A stretch of DNA of 64,000 nt from CAYJAB01 sp964368305 (GTDB lineage Bacteria; Bacillota_I; Bacilli_A; Erysipelotrichales; Erysipelotrichaceae), in the NCBI GenBank assembly GCA_964368305.1, contig CAYJAB010000006.1, forward strand, positions 1 to 64,000, written 5' to 3'. The notes under the pieces were generated by a model, which did not search any database, was not told the DNA's origin, and saw nothing but the letters and a program-made list of their open reading frames with translations. Position numbers and translations under genes: made by a program. The number at the start of each line of letters is the position of its first letter. The stretch's first letter is position 1. Shown here one piece after another: positions 52,044 through 61,803 of the stretch.

Positions 52044-54866
52044 CTATTTATATAATACACGATTTAGGTAATGACCAGTATAACTTTCTTCATTTTTACT
52101 AATCTGCTCTGGTGTTCCAATTGCGACAATACTTCCGCCTTCATCTCCACCTTCTTTACCGATATCGACAATATAATCTACTGATTTAATTACATCTAAA
52201 TTGTGTTCAATCACAATAACTGTATCTCCATTATCGACAATTCTTTGTAACACTTCCAATAGTTTTTTCACATCGTGCGTGTGAAGACCTGTTGTTGGCT
52301 CATCCAATACATATAACGTTTTCCCTGTTGGCTTTCTTTGAAGCTCACTCGCAAGCTTTACACGCTGTGCTTCTCCACCACTTAGCGTAGTAGAAGATTG
52401 TCCTAACTTAATATATCCAAGACCTACATCCATTAATGTTTGAAGTCCTGTTTTTATTTTAGAAATACTCGCAAAGAATTCCACACCTTCTTCAACTGTC
52501 ATTTCAAGTACATCATATATGTTTTTCCCTTTATAAGTCACCGCAAGTGTATCTTCATTATAACGTTTTCCCTCACATTGCTCACAAGGCACATACACAT
52601 CTGGTAGAAAATGCATCGAAATTCTTTTCACACCATCTCCTTGACAAAGCTCACATCGACCACCTTTGACATTAAATGAAAATCTACCTTTATCATACCC
52701 TCGAACACGTGCTTCTACAGTTTGCGCAAACAAATCACGAATATCATCAAACACCCCTGTATACGTTGCAGGGTTACTGCGTGGTGTTCTACCAATTGGA
52801 TCTTGATCAATATCAATAATTTTATCAATCAGTTCTAACCCATCAATTCTTTCATGTTTTCCAGGCTTTATACGCACCCTACCAAAATGTTGAAGAATTC
52901 CTTTTGTAAGCACTTCATTCACTAGACTACTCTTCCCACTTCCTGAAACACCCGTTACCCCAATAAATGTCCCAAGTGGTAGTTTAACAGTCACATTTTT
53001 TAAATTATTTTCACTCGCTTTTACAATTTTTAAAAATGTTTTATTTCCTTTTCTACGGTTTTTAGGAACTTCTATTTTTAAAGCCCCTGATAAATATTGA
53101 CCTGTAATACTATTTGGATGATTCATGACTTCTTGTGGTGTTCCACATGCGACAACCTCTCCACCATGTTCACCAGCACCTGGTCCAATATCAATAATAT
53201 AATCAGACTCTTTCATCGTATCCTCATCGTGTTCAACCACAATTAGCGTATTTCCTAAATCACGCATATTTTTTAGAGTATGAATTAGCTTATCATTATC
53301 ACGTTGATGAAGACCAATCGATGGTTCATCTAATACATATAACACACCTGTAAGTTGAGATCCAATTTGCGTAGCCAAACGAATACGCTGTGCTTCTCCT
53401 CCGCTTAAAGATCCAGCAATGCGATCTAGTGTTAAATACTCTAACCCTACATCTTTTAAGAAATTCAGACGTTCTTTGATTTCTTTTAAAACCAAATGAG
53501 CAATCTCTTTTTGCATACCTACAAGTTGAATTGTATCCATAAACTGCAGTGCTTGTTTGACTGACATTGCAGTCCATTGATAAATATTGATTCCATTTAC
53601 CTTCACAGATAAAACTGTATCATTTAAACGTTTTCCACCACATACTTTACATGGCTGTTCTGTCATAAATGTCGCATACCAATCTCTTGAAGATTGTGAT
53701 GTTGTTTCTATAAATCTTCTTTCAATTAATTTCGCAACCCCTTCAATATAATCGTTTCTAGTAAAACGATTTCCACTACGAGATTCTATTGTATATGCAA
53801 TTGGTTCATCTGATCCATATAAAATAATATCAATCTGTTTTTTAGTTAACGTAGAAATAGGCACATCTATATCAATATTATAATGTCTAAATAAAACATC
53901 ATACGTCTGCCATTCTATATTTTCAGTCCCAACAATATTTCTTAAATAATAAATACCACCTTGTCTAATTGATTTAGACTTATCAGGAAGAAGTAAATCC
54001 ACATCTACCATCTGAGTCACACCTAATCCTTTACATTCATAACATGCCCCCATCGGCGAGTTAAACGAGAAAAGACGCGGTTCAAGTTTAGGCACCGCAA
54101 ACCCACAAATTGGACACGCATAATTCGATGAAAACATAATTTCTTCATCTGCCGCCTCTACATTCACAATCCCTTCAGACAACTTTAAAGCCACCTCTAA
54201 AGAATCCCCAATACGCGTACGAGAATCCTCTTGTTTCATAATACGATCTACTACGACATCAATATCATGTCTTTTGTTTTTATCTAATTCAATTTCTTCC
54301 TCTAATAGTCTCATCTCACCATCAATCTTCGCTCTAATAAACCCATCTTTTCTTAATTTTTCAATTAAATCTTTATGTGTTCCTTTTTTCGCTTTAATAA
54401 TCGGAGACTTAATAATCAATCTTGTTTTATCAGGATAACTTGTAAGTTTATCTACCATTTGTTTAATCGTTTGAGAAACAATTGGTTGATTGTGGTTTGG
54501 ACAATAAGGAACCCCGACTCTTGCGAATAAAAGCCTTAAATAATCATATATTTCCGTAACCGTTCCAACCGTTGATCTTGGATTATTTGAAGTTGTCTTT
54601 TGATCAATTGAAATGGAAGGAGACAATCCCTCAATAGAATCCACATCTGGTTTTTCAACATTCCCCAAAAACTGACGCGCATACGCACTCAAAGACTCCA
54701 CATAACGCCTTTGTCCTTCCGCATAAATCGTATCAAAAGCAAGTGAAGTTTTTCCACTCCCTGAAAGCCCCGTCATAATAACCATCTGATTTCTTGGTAT
54801 TTCTATATCAATATTTTTAAGGTTGTTTTCTCTTGCACCTTTTACAATAATTTTATCATGTTTCAT
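52044..54866 (-). CDS. uvrA: Excinuclease ABC subunit A
   Basis: UvrA is the damage-recognition ATPase of nucleotide excision repair. The 940-residue protein has two ABC modules, with Walker A segments GLSGSGKTSLAFDTIYAEG and GVSGSGKSSLVNEVL, two signatures (LSGGEAQRIRLA, LSGGEAQRVKLA) and zinc fingers CPICGF...CYECKG and CELCQGDG...CEQCEG. Length is normal. A TATAAT (minus strand, near 54886-54891) lies upstream. It is ten bases before hprK, and is separated from uvrB by five kilobases, unlike the usual uvrBA pair. Confidence 0.98.
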   Translation of the reverse strand: MKHDKIIVKGARENNLKNIDIEIPRNQMVIMTGLSGSGKTSLAFDTIYAEGQRRYVESLSAYARQFLGNVEKPDVDSIEGLSPSISIDQKTTSNNPRSTVGTVTEIYDYLRLLFARVGVPYCPNHNQPIVSQTIKQMVDKLTSYPDKTRLIIKSPIIKAKKGTHKDLIEKLRKDGFIRAKIDGEMRLLEEEIELDKNKRHDIDVVVDRIMKQEDSRTRIGDSLEVALKLSEGIVNVEAADEEIMFSSNYACPICGFAVPKLEPRLFSFNSPMGACYECKGLGVTQMVDVDLLLPDKSKSIRQGGIYYLRNIVGTENIEWQTYDVLFRHYNIDIDVPISTLTKKQIDIILYGSDEPIAYTIESRSGNRFTRNDYIEGVAKLIERRFIETTSQSSRDWYATFMTEQPCKVCGGKRLNDTVLSVKVNGINIYQWTAMSVKQALQFMDTIQLVGMQKEIAHLVLKEIKERLNFLKDVGLEYLTLDRIAGSLSGGEAQRIRLATQIGSQLTGVLYVLDEPSIGLHQRDNDKLIHTLKNMRDLGNTLIVVEHDEDTMKESDYIIDIGPGAGEHGGEVVACGTPQEVMNHPNSITGQYLSGALKIEVPKNRRKGNKTFLKIVKASENNLKNVTVKLPLGTFIGVTGVSGSGKSSLVNEVLTKGILQHFGRVRIKPGKHERIDGLELIDKIIDIDQDPIGRTPRSNPATYTGVFDDIRDLFAQTVEARVRGYDKGRFSFNVKGGRCELCQGDGVKRISMHFLPDVYVPCEQCEGKRYNEDTLAVTYKGKNIYDVLEMTVEEGVEFFASISKIKTGLQTLMDVGLGYIKLGQSSTTLSGGEAQRVKLASELQRKPTGKTLYVLDEPTTGLHTHDVKKLLEVLQRIVDNGDTVIVIEHNLDVIKSVDYIVDIGKEGGDEGGSIVAIGTPEQISKNEESYTGHYLNRVLYK

Positions 54867-54932
54867 ATTACACCTCTATTATCTATATCATTATACATGA
54901 ATTAAAAATTTAAAGAAACATGCACACTATAC

Positions 54933-54961
54933 AAAAAAGCAATCAGAAATTCTGATTGCTT
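54933..54961 (-). terminator. Terminator of the PASTA-permease-ATPase operon
   Basis: On the minus strand a 10-bp perfect stem (54950-54959 with 54939-54948) is followed by six T, a few bases after the ATPase gene stop codon. Confidence 0.88.
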
Positions 54962-54966
54962 TATTC

Positions 54967-55638
54967 TTACATGTTTTGTAATTTTCCTTCGCTTAATAAT
55001 ACACGAAGATCACTTAATTCGCTTACAACATTACTATGTGTTACAACGATAACCGTTTTTCCAAATTCCTCTGTTAAGTTACGGAAGATTTTGATGATTT
55101 CTTGTTCAGTATCGCTATCTAAGTTTCCAGTAGGCTCATCCGCAAAGATTAAATCTACGTTGCCTGCAATTGCACGTGCAATCGCAACACGTTGTTGTTC
55201 CCCACCTGATAGCTTTGTAACCATACGGTCTGCTTTTGATCTAACAATTCCGAATTTTTCTAAAAGTGCATACGCAACTTCTTTACGATTTTTAGGAATT
55301 TCATTTTCAGTTTCAGTCATCGCAAGCTCAATATTTTCAAGTGCAGTTAAGTAATTAATTAAATTGTATTGTTGGAAAACAATCCCAATTTTATTTCTTC
55401 TGTATTCATTTAACCCTAATACATCAATATCCTTACCATCATAATAAACTTTACCACTCTCCGCTTTATCAAGCCCTGCAATAATACTTAATAATGTAGT
55501 CTTTCCACTTCCTGATGGACCTAAAATTGTATAAAACTTTCCTTTTTCGAACTCATAAGATAAATCACTTAAGATTTGTCTTTTTGAACCACCATCAATA
55601 TAACTATAGTTAATATTTTCTAATTTTAATAATGACAT
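54967..55638 (-). CDS. ABC transporter ATP-binding protein (MacB/LolD type)
   Basis: This is the ATPase of an export or mechanotransmission-type ABC system. The 223-residue protein has Walker A GPSGSGKTTLLSIIAG, Q-loop FQQYNLI, signature LSGGEQQRVAIARA and Walker B LIFADEPTGNLDS, the DEPTGNLD form typical of the MacB/LolD/FtsE class. It is 12 bases after an FtsX-like permease gene, which itself follows a PASTA protein gene, so the three likely form one complex or pathway. Cargo unknown. Confidence 0.92.
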   Translation of the reverse strand: MSLLKLENINYSYIDGGSKRQILSDLSYEFEKGKFYTILGPSGSGKTTLLSIIAGLDKAESGKVYYDGKDIDVLGLNEYRRNKIGIVFQQYNLINYLTALENIELAMTETENEIPKNRKEVAYALLEKFGIVRSKADRMVTKLSGGEQQRVAIARAIAGNVDLIFADEPTGNLDSDTEQEIIKIFRNLTEEFGKTVIVVTHSNVVSELSDLRVLLSEGKLQNM

Positions 55639-55650
55639 TTTTAAATCCCC

Positions 55651-57225
55651 CTAGTTCGCATTCGTCAAGATTCTCTTTGGATTGAATCTCATAACCATCA
55701 CAGCAGGTATTAAAATACTTATAAATACTACCGCAACACCCAATACATAAATCTGAGCAATTAAGATTGGACCTACTGTCACATCATAATTTGCAAGTAA
55801 TTCCTCTTGAGAAATTTCTGTGAAGTAATTAGGATCTCCATACCAGCTATAATCTGGTCCATCCTCTACAACTTCTTCTTGAGAAACTTGGTATTCTAAT
55901 ACAGCATTTCCTACTGATGAACTAATTAAGCTTCCGCTTGCAACTGCAAGTGTAAACCCTAAAATCGCAACAGCCAATAATTCTAAGAATAATTGTCCGA
56001 CAACTTTACCTTTACTTACACCCATTGATAATAATACACCAATTTCATATTCTCTTGATTTAAGAGTTAATGCTGTAATTAAAGTAATAATAACAACTGC
56101 ATTAATCACAACAATCCATACGATAATATTTGAGAATAATGATAATGTATCTAATGGTTTAGACATTTTCTTAAACTCTTCATCATTCGCATCAAACATC
56201 ATATAATCTCTTAATAAATCTTGGTTTTCAGCAATAAAATCATCTGTAACCAATGGATCATTTAATAACATTGTAACACTATTTAAATAGAAGAAATCTT
56301 CTCTTTCCATTTGTTCATACTCATTCTCTGGATACATTTCCATTTCATATCTTATGTTTGCTTGATATCTTTCCCATTGTAAGTCATAGATTGTGGATGA
56401 TGGGATTAAAAGTTGATTATATGGAGATTCCATTTTTCTCATCCAATCAAAATTATCAGCAGTAGGATCTACATTTTCAGCAGTTTCATAAATCCCGATA
56501 ATTTCAAGTTCAATTACCGCTATATCTTCTGTTAAATATGGGTTTTCATTTCCCCAAGTAAATAAATTTGGATCTGTATCTATTGTAATTGTATCTCCAA
56601 TACGTAAGTTATTATGTTCTGCTAAACGTTTTTCAATCACAACTACTTTATTTGCATTATCGATGTCATCTTGTGTATAGAAATTACCATCAATCATTGT
56701 ATATTGTCCATTTTCAAATTCAATCATATTAGGATATGCATTCGCACGCAATGCCACATCTGATTCAACATACACCATATCATAAGATTCAAACATCTCA
56801 TTTCTTATTTCAAAATCTTCTTCATTTTGATTTTTTTCATATTCATTATTTAAAGGAACCGCTTCAAAATCAAGTGTTTTTCCCTCTGTAAAATAAACAG
56901 CATTAATCGCACTTAAATATGGGCTTTCTAAAAACGCATTTACATCTTCCATTTTAACTGTAGGATTATACGTTTCATAAAATTCAGTTCTTTCTTCATC
57001 TGTTTCTAACTTATCCGCATCAATCCAATATTGTTCATAATCCGCTTCATATTTTACTATTGGTTGCATACTTTTTCTTGTAATCACTTTAGCACTTTCA
57101 GCAGCTTGATTGATTCCAAGACCGATAATAACTAAATTACCGATTAAGAAGAATGTTAAAGCCATAATAATTGATCTTGATTTTCTTCTTGTAATGTTTT
57201 TAATTGCTCTATTAATAAAATTCAT
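55651..57225 (-). CDS. FtsX/MacB-like ABC transporter permease
   Basis: This 524-residue membrane protein has the MacB-type topology: one N-terminal helix (about residues 17-37), a large extracellular domain of about 320 residues rich in Glu, Asp, Tyr and Asn, then three helices forming the FtsX domain. The cytoplasmic segment ALTLKSREYEIGVLLSMGVSK between helices 2 and 3 is the conserved FtsX coupling loop. A second extracellular loop of about 45 residues with YSWYGDPNYF separates helices 3 and 4. It follows the PASTA gene by 13 bases. Role in export or in transmitting a wall signal cannot be decided. Confidence 0.87.
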   Translation of the reverse strand: MNFINRAIKNITRRKSRSIIMALTFFLIGNLVIIGLGINQAAESAKVITRKSMQPIVKYEADYEQYWIDADKLETDEERTEFYETYNPTVKMEDVNAFLESPYLSAINAVYFTEGKTLDFEAVPLNNEYEKNQNEEDFEIRNEMFESYDMVYVESDVALRANAYPNMIEFENGQYTMIDGNFYTQDDIDNANKVVVIEKRLAEHNNLRIGDTITIDTDPNLFTWGNENPYLTEDIAVIELEIIGIYETAENVDPTADNFDWMRKMESPYNQLLIPSSTIYDLQWERYQANIRYEMEMYPENEYEQMEREDFFYLNSVTMLLNDPLVTDDFIAENQDLLRDYMMFDANDEEFKKMSKPLDTLSLFSNIIVWIVVINAVVIITLITALTLKSREYEIGVLLSMGVSKGKVVGQLFLELLAVAILGFTLAVASGSLISSSVGNAVLEYQVSQEEVVEDGPDYSWYGDPNYFTEISQEELLANYDVTVGPILIAQIYVLGVAVVFISILIPAVMVMRFNPKRILTNAN

Positions 57226-57238
57226 ATCACTTTCCCCC

Positions 57239-58702
57239 TTATTCTTTTACTGTTTCTACAATACTAATCGTTACTTTTTTGTATTGATCATAATATCCTG
57301 TGCTAAGTGCAGTATTATCTTGTGTTATAACACTAATAACACTTCCAACCTCTTTTCCACTTGTATCGTCTTTCACATATGTAAACTCACAAGACAATTC
57401 ATACGCTTTACAGAATGCTCTTGCAGCTGTTTCATCACCTGCAATCACCGTATCAAGATCTGCTTGTAAAATATTAACTTTTTTACCTTGAGATACAACA
57501 ACTTGAACAAGTTCTCCTACCTCATATACGTCTTTTTTAAATGATAAGATTGTGCCATAAGGTGCATCATTTGTTTCCCAATAAACTGTTGGGGATCCCA
57601 TTTGAGCATCTCCATTATCACCTCTATTTATATCATTTATCCATGCTTTTAATTGTTCTAAAGTTGTTCCCTCAAAGTCTGATATCGAAATCTTTCCTTT
57701 AGAGAATACGATATCTAACGTACTTGTTGAAGTAATAATATCACCTGCTTTAATTGATTGAGATAATACTGTACCTTTAGCAGCTTCATTGTAAATTTCT
57801 CTTGAGTAGTATTTTACGCCGTTATCAGTTAACCAATCTTTTGCTTTTTCATTTGATAATTTACTTAAATCAATCATCGTTACAGCTTTACCTTTACTAA
57901 TATACACTTTTAAAGTATCGCCCTGTTCAATTGTATCTTCCGCTTTTACACTTGCTGAAATAAAGACACCACTTGCAATCGTATCATGATATTGTTCAAT
58001 TTTTTCAAGTTCAATTTTGTTTGTTTCTGCCCAATCTTCAATCATTGCATATGTTTGATCTTTAAAGTCCGCAACTTTGATTTCTTTTGCAGGTTGAGGT
58101 CCGCGAGATGTTTCAATTGTAATAGATGTTCCACGTTTAAAGTCTGTTTCTTCACCGACTACATCGTAAGAAATAACCATACCCGCCTCTACAGTATCAC
58201 TATAGATTTGATTTACTTTTGCTTTTGATAATTTGTTTTCATCAATCCAGTATTTTACATCATCATAATTCATGCTTTTTAAGTCTGGAATCAAAATAGG
58301 TTCAGATGGATCTGCTCCCATTGATACTGTAAATGTAATAATTTTATCCTCATTTATTTTAGTTCCTACCGCAACACTTTGTTCCATTATTACATCTTCT
58401 TTTACATCAAAACTATATTCTTCAATTAAAATGAAATTTGTCCCAGCAATTCCTTCTTGTTTCGCCCAAACACCTAAATCTGCAGTTGTTTGTCCCACTA
58501 AATCCGGCATTGTAATCTTTGGTGCAAAAAACATAAAATATACACCTGCTATTAATGCAATCACAACCAATACAATCGCTGCAATTAGCGTTGGTTTTGG
58601 TTTTGGTTTTTTATAAACCTCTACTTTTTCTTCTTTAAAACTATCTGGTTTTTTTTCAATTCCCGAAGCAATTGATCCTAAGAAATCCTTCTTTTCTGAC
58701 AT
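57239..58702 (-). CDS. Membrane-anchored multi-PASTA domain protein (no kinase)
   Basis: PASTA domains bind peptidoglycan fragments or beta-lactams and usually cap Ser/Thr kinases or penicillin-binding proteins. Here they stand without either. The 487-residue protein has a short cytoplasmic N terminus with Lys/Pro repeats, one membrane helix (residues 38-59) and about six PASTA-like units, each starting with a short motif such as MPDLVGQT, IPDLKSMN, VADFKDQT, MIDLSKLS and ISDFEGTT. The sixth is diverged and contains two Cys (AFCKAYELSCEF). It leads an operon with an FtsX-like permease and an ATPase, suggesting the PASTA part senses or localises this ABC complex at the wall (inference). Confidence 0.87.
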   Translation of the reverse strand: MSEKKDFLGSIASGIEKKPDSFKEEKVEVYKKPKPKPTLIAAIVLVVIALIAGVYFMFFAPKITMPDLVGQTTADLGVWAKQEGIAGTNFILIEEYSFDVKEDVIMEQSVAVGTKINEDKIITFTVSMGADPSEPILIPDLKSMNYDDVKYWIDENKLSKAKVNQIYSDTVEAGMVISYDVVGEETDFKRGTSITIETSRGPQPAKEIKVADFKDQTYAMIEDWAETNKIELEKIEQYHDTIASGVFISASVKAEDTIEQGDTLKVYISKGKAVTMIDLSKLSNEKAKDWLTDNGVKYYSREIYNEAAKGTVLSQSIKAGDIITSTSTLDIVFSKGKISISDFEGTTLEQLKAWINDINRGDNGDAQMGSPTVYWETNDAPYGTILSFKKDVYEVGELVQVVVSQGKKVNILQADLDTVIAGDETAARAFCKAYELSCEFTYVKDDTSGKEVGSVISVITQDNTALSTGYYDQYKKVTISIVETVKE

Positions 58703-58782
58703 TTCATTCTCCTCCTTTATTTTTAAAAAATTTCTATGAAATCAAATCAAAAAAATTTGTTCATTGTATTACTCACAATAAT

Positions 58783-58811
58783 ACATTACACTTATTTCAA
58801 TATAATGTCAA
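58783..58811 (-). promoter_or_regulatory. Promoter of the PASTA-ABC operon
   Basis: On the minus strand TTGACA (58806-58811), 17-base spacer and TAATGT (58783-58788). An inverted repeat TGTATTA/TAATACA (58765-58771, 58779-58785) overlaps the -10 and could be an operator. Confidence 0.65.
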
Positions 58812-58826
58812 TCTTGTGAATTTATT

Positions 58827-58859
58827 ATAAAAAAATTGCAGTGATATCACTGCAATTTT
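58827..58859 (-). terminator. Terminator of degV
   Basis: A perfect palindromic stem of 14 bp at 58832-58859 (centre at 58845/58846) is followed by seven T on the minus strand, five bases after the degV stop codon. Confidence 0.9.
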
Positions 58860-58864
58860 CACCT

Positions 58865-59698
58865 CTATCTTTTAATGTATTGAATAGCAATACATCCAGG
58901 CCCACCTTGCGTTGCAAACGCTGGAGATAATTTTAATACTCTAACTTCAACATTAGGAAGTTTTTCTTTAATTTTTTCTACTGCTGTATTTGCAGCTTTT
59001 TCATTATCTGCATGACTTACATAAATAATGTAATCTTCATTTACATTTTCTTTCACTAAATCCGCAATGATTTTATTAAACCCATCACTTAATGTTCTAG
59101 CAACTGTAAATTTATCTAAACGTTTTCCATCAGGAGATTGAATCATTACTGGTACAATTTTCAAAAAACCACCTAATGTAGCACCAAGTGGTGATAATCT
59201 ACCACCGCGTTTTAAAAATTCAAAATCTAAAGGAATTAAATAAGAATTTTGATGTTTCAAACTTTCATTAATTCTTTGTAAAATTTCATCTAATGTTTTT
59301 CCTACTTTCGCCATATTCGCAGCAATCTCTACAACATGTTGTTGAGGACCACAAATTGTGCGTGTATTCATAACTGTAATGCGATCTTTGTTTTTAGCCA
59401 TTTCTTTAGCATTAACACCGGATGCATAACATCCGCTTAATCCATCCGCAATGGTAAGATACAATACATCTTCATCTGCTTTTTCAAACGCTTCGACAAC
59501 TTCTCCAATCGGTGGTTGTGAAGATTTAGGAACATGTTTTTGTCTTACAATTTCACAGAATTCTTCAGTTGTAATTCCAAAATAATCGCGGTATTCTTGA
59601 CCATTTAAATTTACGATGAGTGGCATTACATCTATGTTTAATTCTTTGCTGTCTTTTTCATTAAGTAAACTACTTGTATCTGTAATAATTTTTACCAT
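58865..59698 (-). CDS. DegV family fatty acid-binding protein
   Basis: DegV/FakB proteins bind a fatty acid and present it to the kinase FakA. The 277-residue protein starts MVKIITDTSSLLNEKD, with LTIADGLSGCYASG (the phosphate/head-group serine region) and LDFEFLKRGGRLSPLGATLG, both conserved in the family. AGAGG precedes the start. It has its own promoter and terminator and lies between the PASTA operon and uvrB. A Bacillota with FakAB would use it to take up exogenous fatty acids (inference). Confidence 0.92.
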   Translation of the reverse strand: MVKIITDTSSLLNEKDSKELNIDVMPLIVNLNGQEYRDYFGITTEEFCEIVRQKHVPKSSQPPIGEVVEAFEKADEDVLYLTIADGLSGCYASGVNAKEMAKNKDRITVMNTRTICGPQQHVVEIAANMAKVGKTLDEILQRINESLKHQNSYLIPLDFEFLKRGGRLSPLGATLGGFLKIVPVMIQSPDGKRLDKFTVARTLSDGFNKIIADLVKENVNEDYIIYVSHADNEKAANTAVEKIKEKLPNVEVRVLKLSPAFATQGGPGCIAIQYIKR

Positions 59699-59731
59699 TT
59701 AGCTTTACCTCTTTTCTTAATATTCACTTAT

Positions 59732-59760
59732 AATATACCACAAACTACCTTGATAACCAA
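59732..59760 (-). promoter_or_regulatory. Promoter of degV
   Basis: On the minus strand TTGGTT (59755-59760), a 17-base spacer and TATATT (59732-59737). Confidence 0.6.
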
Positions 59761-59772
59761 ATAATTACAACA

Positions 59773-61740
59773 CTAATTTTCAGACTTTAACTCTAAAATA
59801 ATATCCCTTAATTCTGCAGCTCTTTCAAAATCAAGCACTTTTGCCGCTTCCTTCATTTCTTTATCTAAAGAGTCCAGTAAGATTTGTTTTTCTTCTTTTC
59901 TACCCTTCATTTTTTTCTTCATATAACGATTCGCCATTTCCTGCGTTTCTTTTCCTGCAATCGCATCACGAATATCTTTTATAATTGTTTTAGGGATGAT
60001 TTGATGTTCTTTGTTATAGGCTTCTTGAATCTCACGTCGACGGTTAGTTTCCTCAATTGCTTTTTCCATCGAATCCGTCATATTGTCCGCATATAAGAAT
60101 ACTTCACCTTTTTCATTACGTGCAGCACGCCCAATTGTTTGAATCAATGAACGATATGATCTTAAAAAACCTTCCTTATCTGCATCAAAGATTGCGACAA
60201 GTGATATTTCTGGAATATCTAGCCCTTCTCTTAATAAGTTAATTCCGACAAGCACATCGTATTTTCCTTTTCTAAAATCACGAATTACTTCTATTCTTTC
60301 AAGCGTTTTTACTTCATGATGCAAATAAGATACTTTAATATCCATTTTTTGAAGATAACTTGTTAATTCTTCAGCCATCTTCACAGTAAGTGTTGTAATC
60401 ATTACACGTTCATTTACTGCAGAACGTGCTTTTATTTCATCTACAATATCATCGATTTGACCTTTTGTTGGTTTGATTGTAATTTTAGGATCTAAAAGAC
60501 CAGTCGGGCGAATAATTTGTTGTACAACCTCTCCCCCTACTTTTTCTAATTCATAATCTCCTGGAGTTGCTGAAACAAAAATAACTTGATTGATTCTTTC
60601 TTCCCATTCTTCAAATCTCATCGGACGATTTTCTAATGCACTCTTTAACCTAAATCCATAATTTACAAGTGTTTCTTTACGTGCACGGTCTCCATTATAC
60701 ATCCCTCTAATTTGCGGAACAGAAGCATGCGATTCATCAATCACAAGTAGAAAATCATCTGGGAAGTAATCATATAAGTTATACGGTCTCTCCCCTACTT
60801 TTCTTCCATCCACATGCATAGAATAATTTTCAATACCAGAACACATTCCAAACTCTCTTAATGACTCTAAATCATACAGCGTTCTTTGTTCTAAGCGTTG
60901 ATACTCTACCAATTTATCTTCAGCTTTAAGCTCTTGTAACCTCTCTTTTAACTCTTCTTCAATATGAACAGTCGCTTTTAATAAATGCGTTTTATCACGC
61001 GCATATTCATTTGCTGGAAACACATTGTATACTTGATATGCATTTATGATTTTATTTACAACAGGTTCAACTTCTGTGATTCTTTCTATTTCATTGTCAA
61101 ACATCTCAATTCTTAAAATAAACTGATCTGTATATCCTAATACAACTTCAATAACATCACCACGTACTCTAAATGTACCACGTACTTGGTCTATATCATT
61201 TCTCTTATATTGTCTTTCCACAAGTTTCTTCAACAATTCATTTCTATCAGCAATATCTCCCACTTTTATTGTGAAAAACATGTCTCTGTATAAATTAGGA
61301 TCGCTACTTGCATAAATACTTGCGACAGATGCAACTATAATTGTATCTCTTCTTTCAAGTACAGCATTCAACGCAGCAAGCCTTAACATATCCAATTCTT
61401 GATTGATCATCGCTGTTTTTTCAATATATGTATCCGTTTTTGGCATATATGCCTCAGGTTGATAATAATCAAAATTTGAAACAAAATACTCTACTTTATT
61501 TTCTGGAAACAATTCTTTAAACTCACCATAAAGCTGTCCTGCTAATGTTTTATTATGCACAAAAATCAAAGTTGGTTTATTTACTTTTTCAATGACATTT
61601 CCAATTGTGAACGTTTTCCCAGTCCCTGTAGCACCTAACAATACTTGATGCTTCTTATTTTCATTCAACCCCGCAACTAGTTTTTCAATCGCCATAGGCT
61701 GATCTCCAGTGGGTTTAAATTTTGAATGTAATTTAAACAT
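59773..61740 (-). CDS. uvrB: Excinuclease ABC subunit B
   Basis: UvrB is the central helicase-like subunit of nucleotide excision repair. The 655-residue protein has Walker A LLGATGTGKTFTIGN, the damage-verifying beta hairpin region YYQPEAYMPKTDTYIEK, helicase motifs IDESHASVPQ and FVSATPGDYEL, GINLLREGLDIPE, QTIGRAARN and the C-terminal UVR domain (LLDSLDKEMKEAAKVLDFERAAELRD). AAAGGAGAG precedes the start. TATAAT at 61767-61772 is a likely -10 with no good -35. A structured RNA gene ends just upstream. Confidence 0.98.
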   Translation of the reverse strand: MFKLHSKFKPTGDQPMAIEKLVAGLNENKKHQVLLGATGTGKTFTIGNVIEKVNKPTLIFVHNKTLAGQLYGEFKELFPENKVEYFVSNFDYYQPEAYMPKTDTYIEKTAMINQELDMLRLAALNAVLERRDTIIVASVASIYASSDPNLYRDMFFTIKVGDIADRNELLKKLVERQYKRNDIDQVRGTFRVRGDVIEVVLGYTDQFILRIEMFDNEIERITEVEPVVNKIINAYQVYNVFPANEYARDKTHLLKATVHIEEELKERLQELKAEDKLVEYQRLEQRTLYDLESLREFGMCSGIENYSMHVDGRKVGERPYNLYDYFPDDFLLVIDESHASVPQIRGMYNGDRARKETLVNYGFRLKSALENRPMRFEEWEERINQVIFVSATPGDYELEKVGGEVVQQIIRPTGLLDPKITIKPTKGQIDDIVDEIKARSAVNERVMITTLTVKMAEELTSYLQKMDIKVSYLHHEVKTLERIEVIRDFRKGKYDVLVGINLLREGLDIPEISLVAIFDADKEGFLRSYRSLIQTIGRAARNEKGEVFLYADNMTDSMEKAIEETNRRREIQEAYNKEHQIIPKTIIKDIRDAIAGKETQEMANRYMKKKMKGRKEEKQILLDSLDKEMKEAAKVLDFERAAELRDIILELKSEN

Positions 61741-61803
61741 AAAACTCTCCTTTACTTATTGTCTACATTATACTACTTTTTTAAAAATTCGGTTTAAATA
61801 TAC

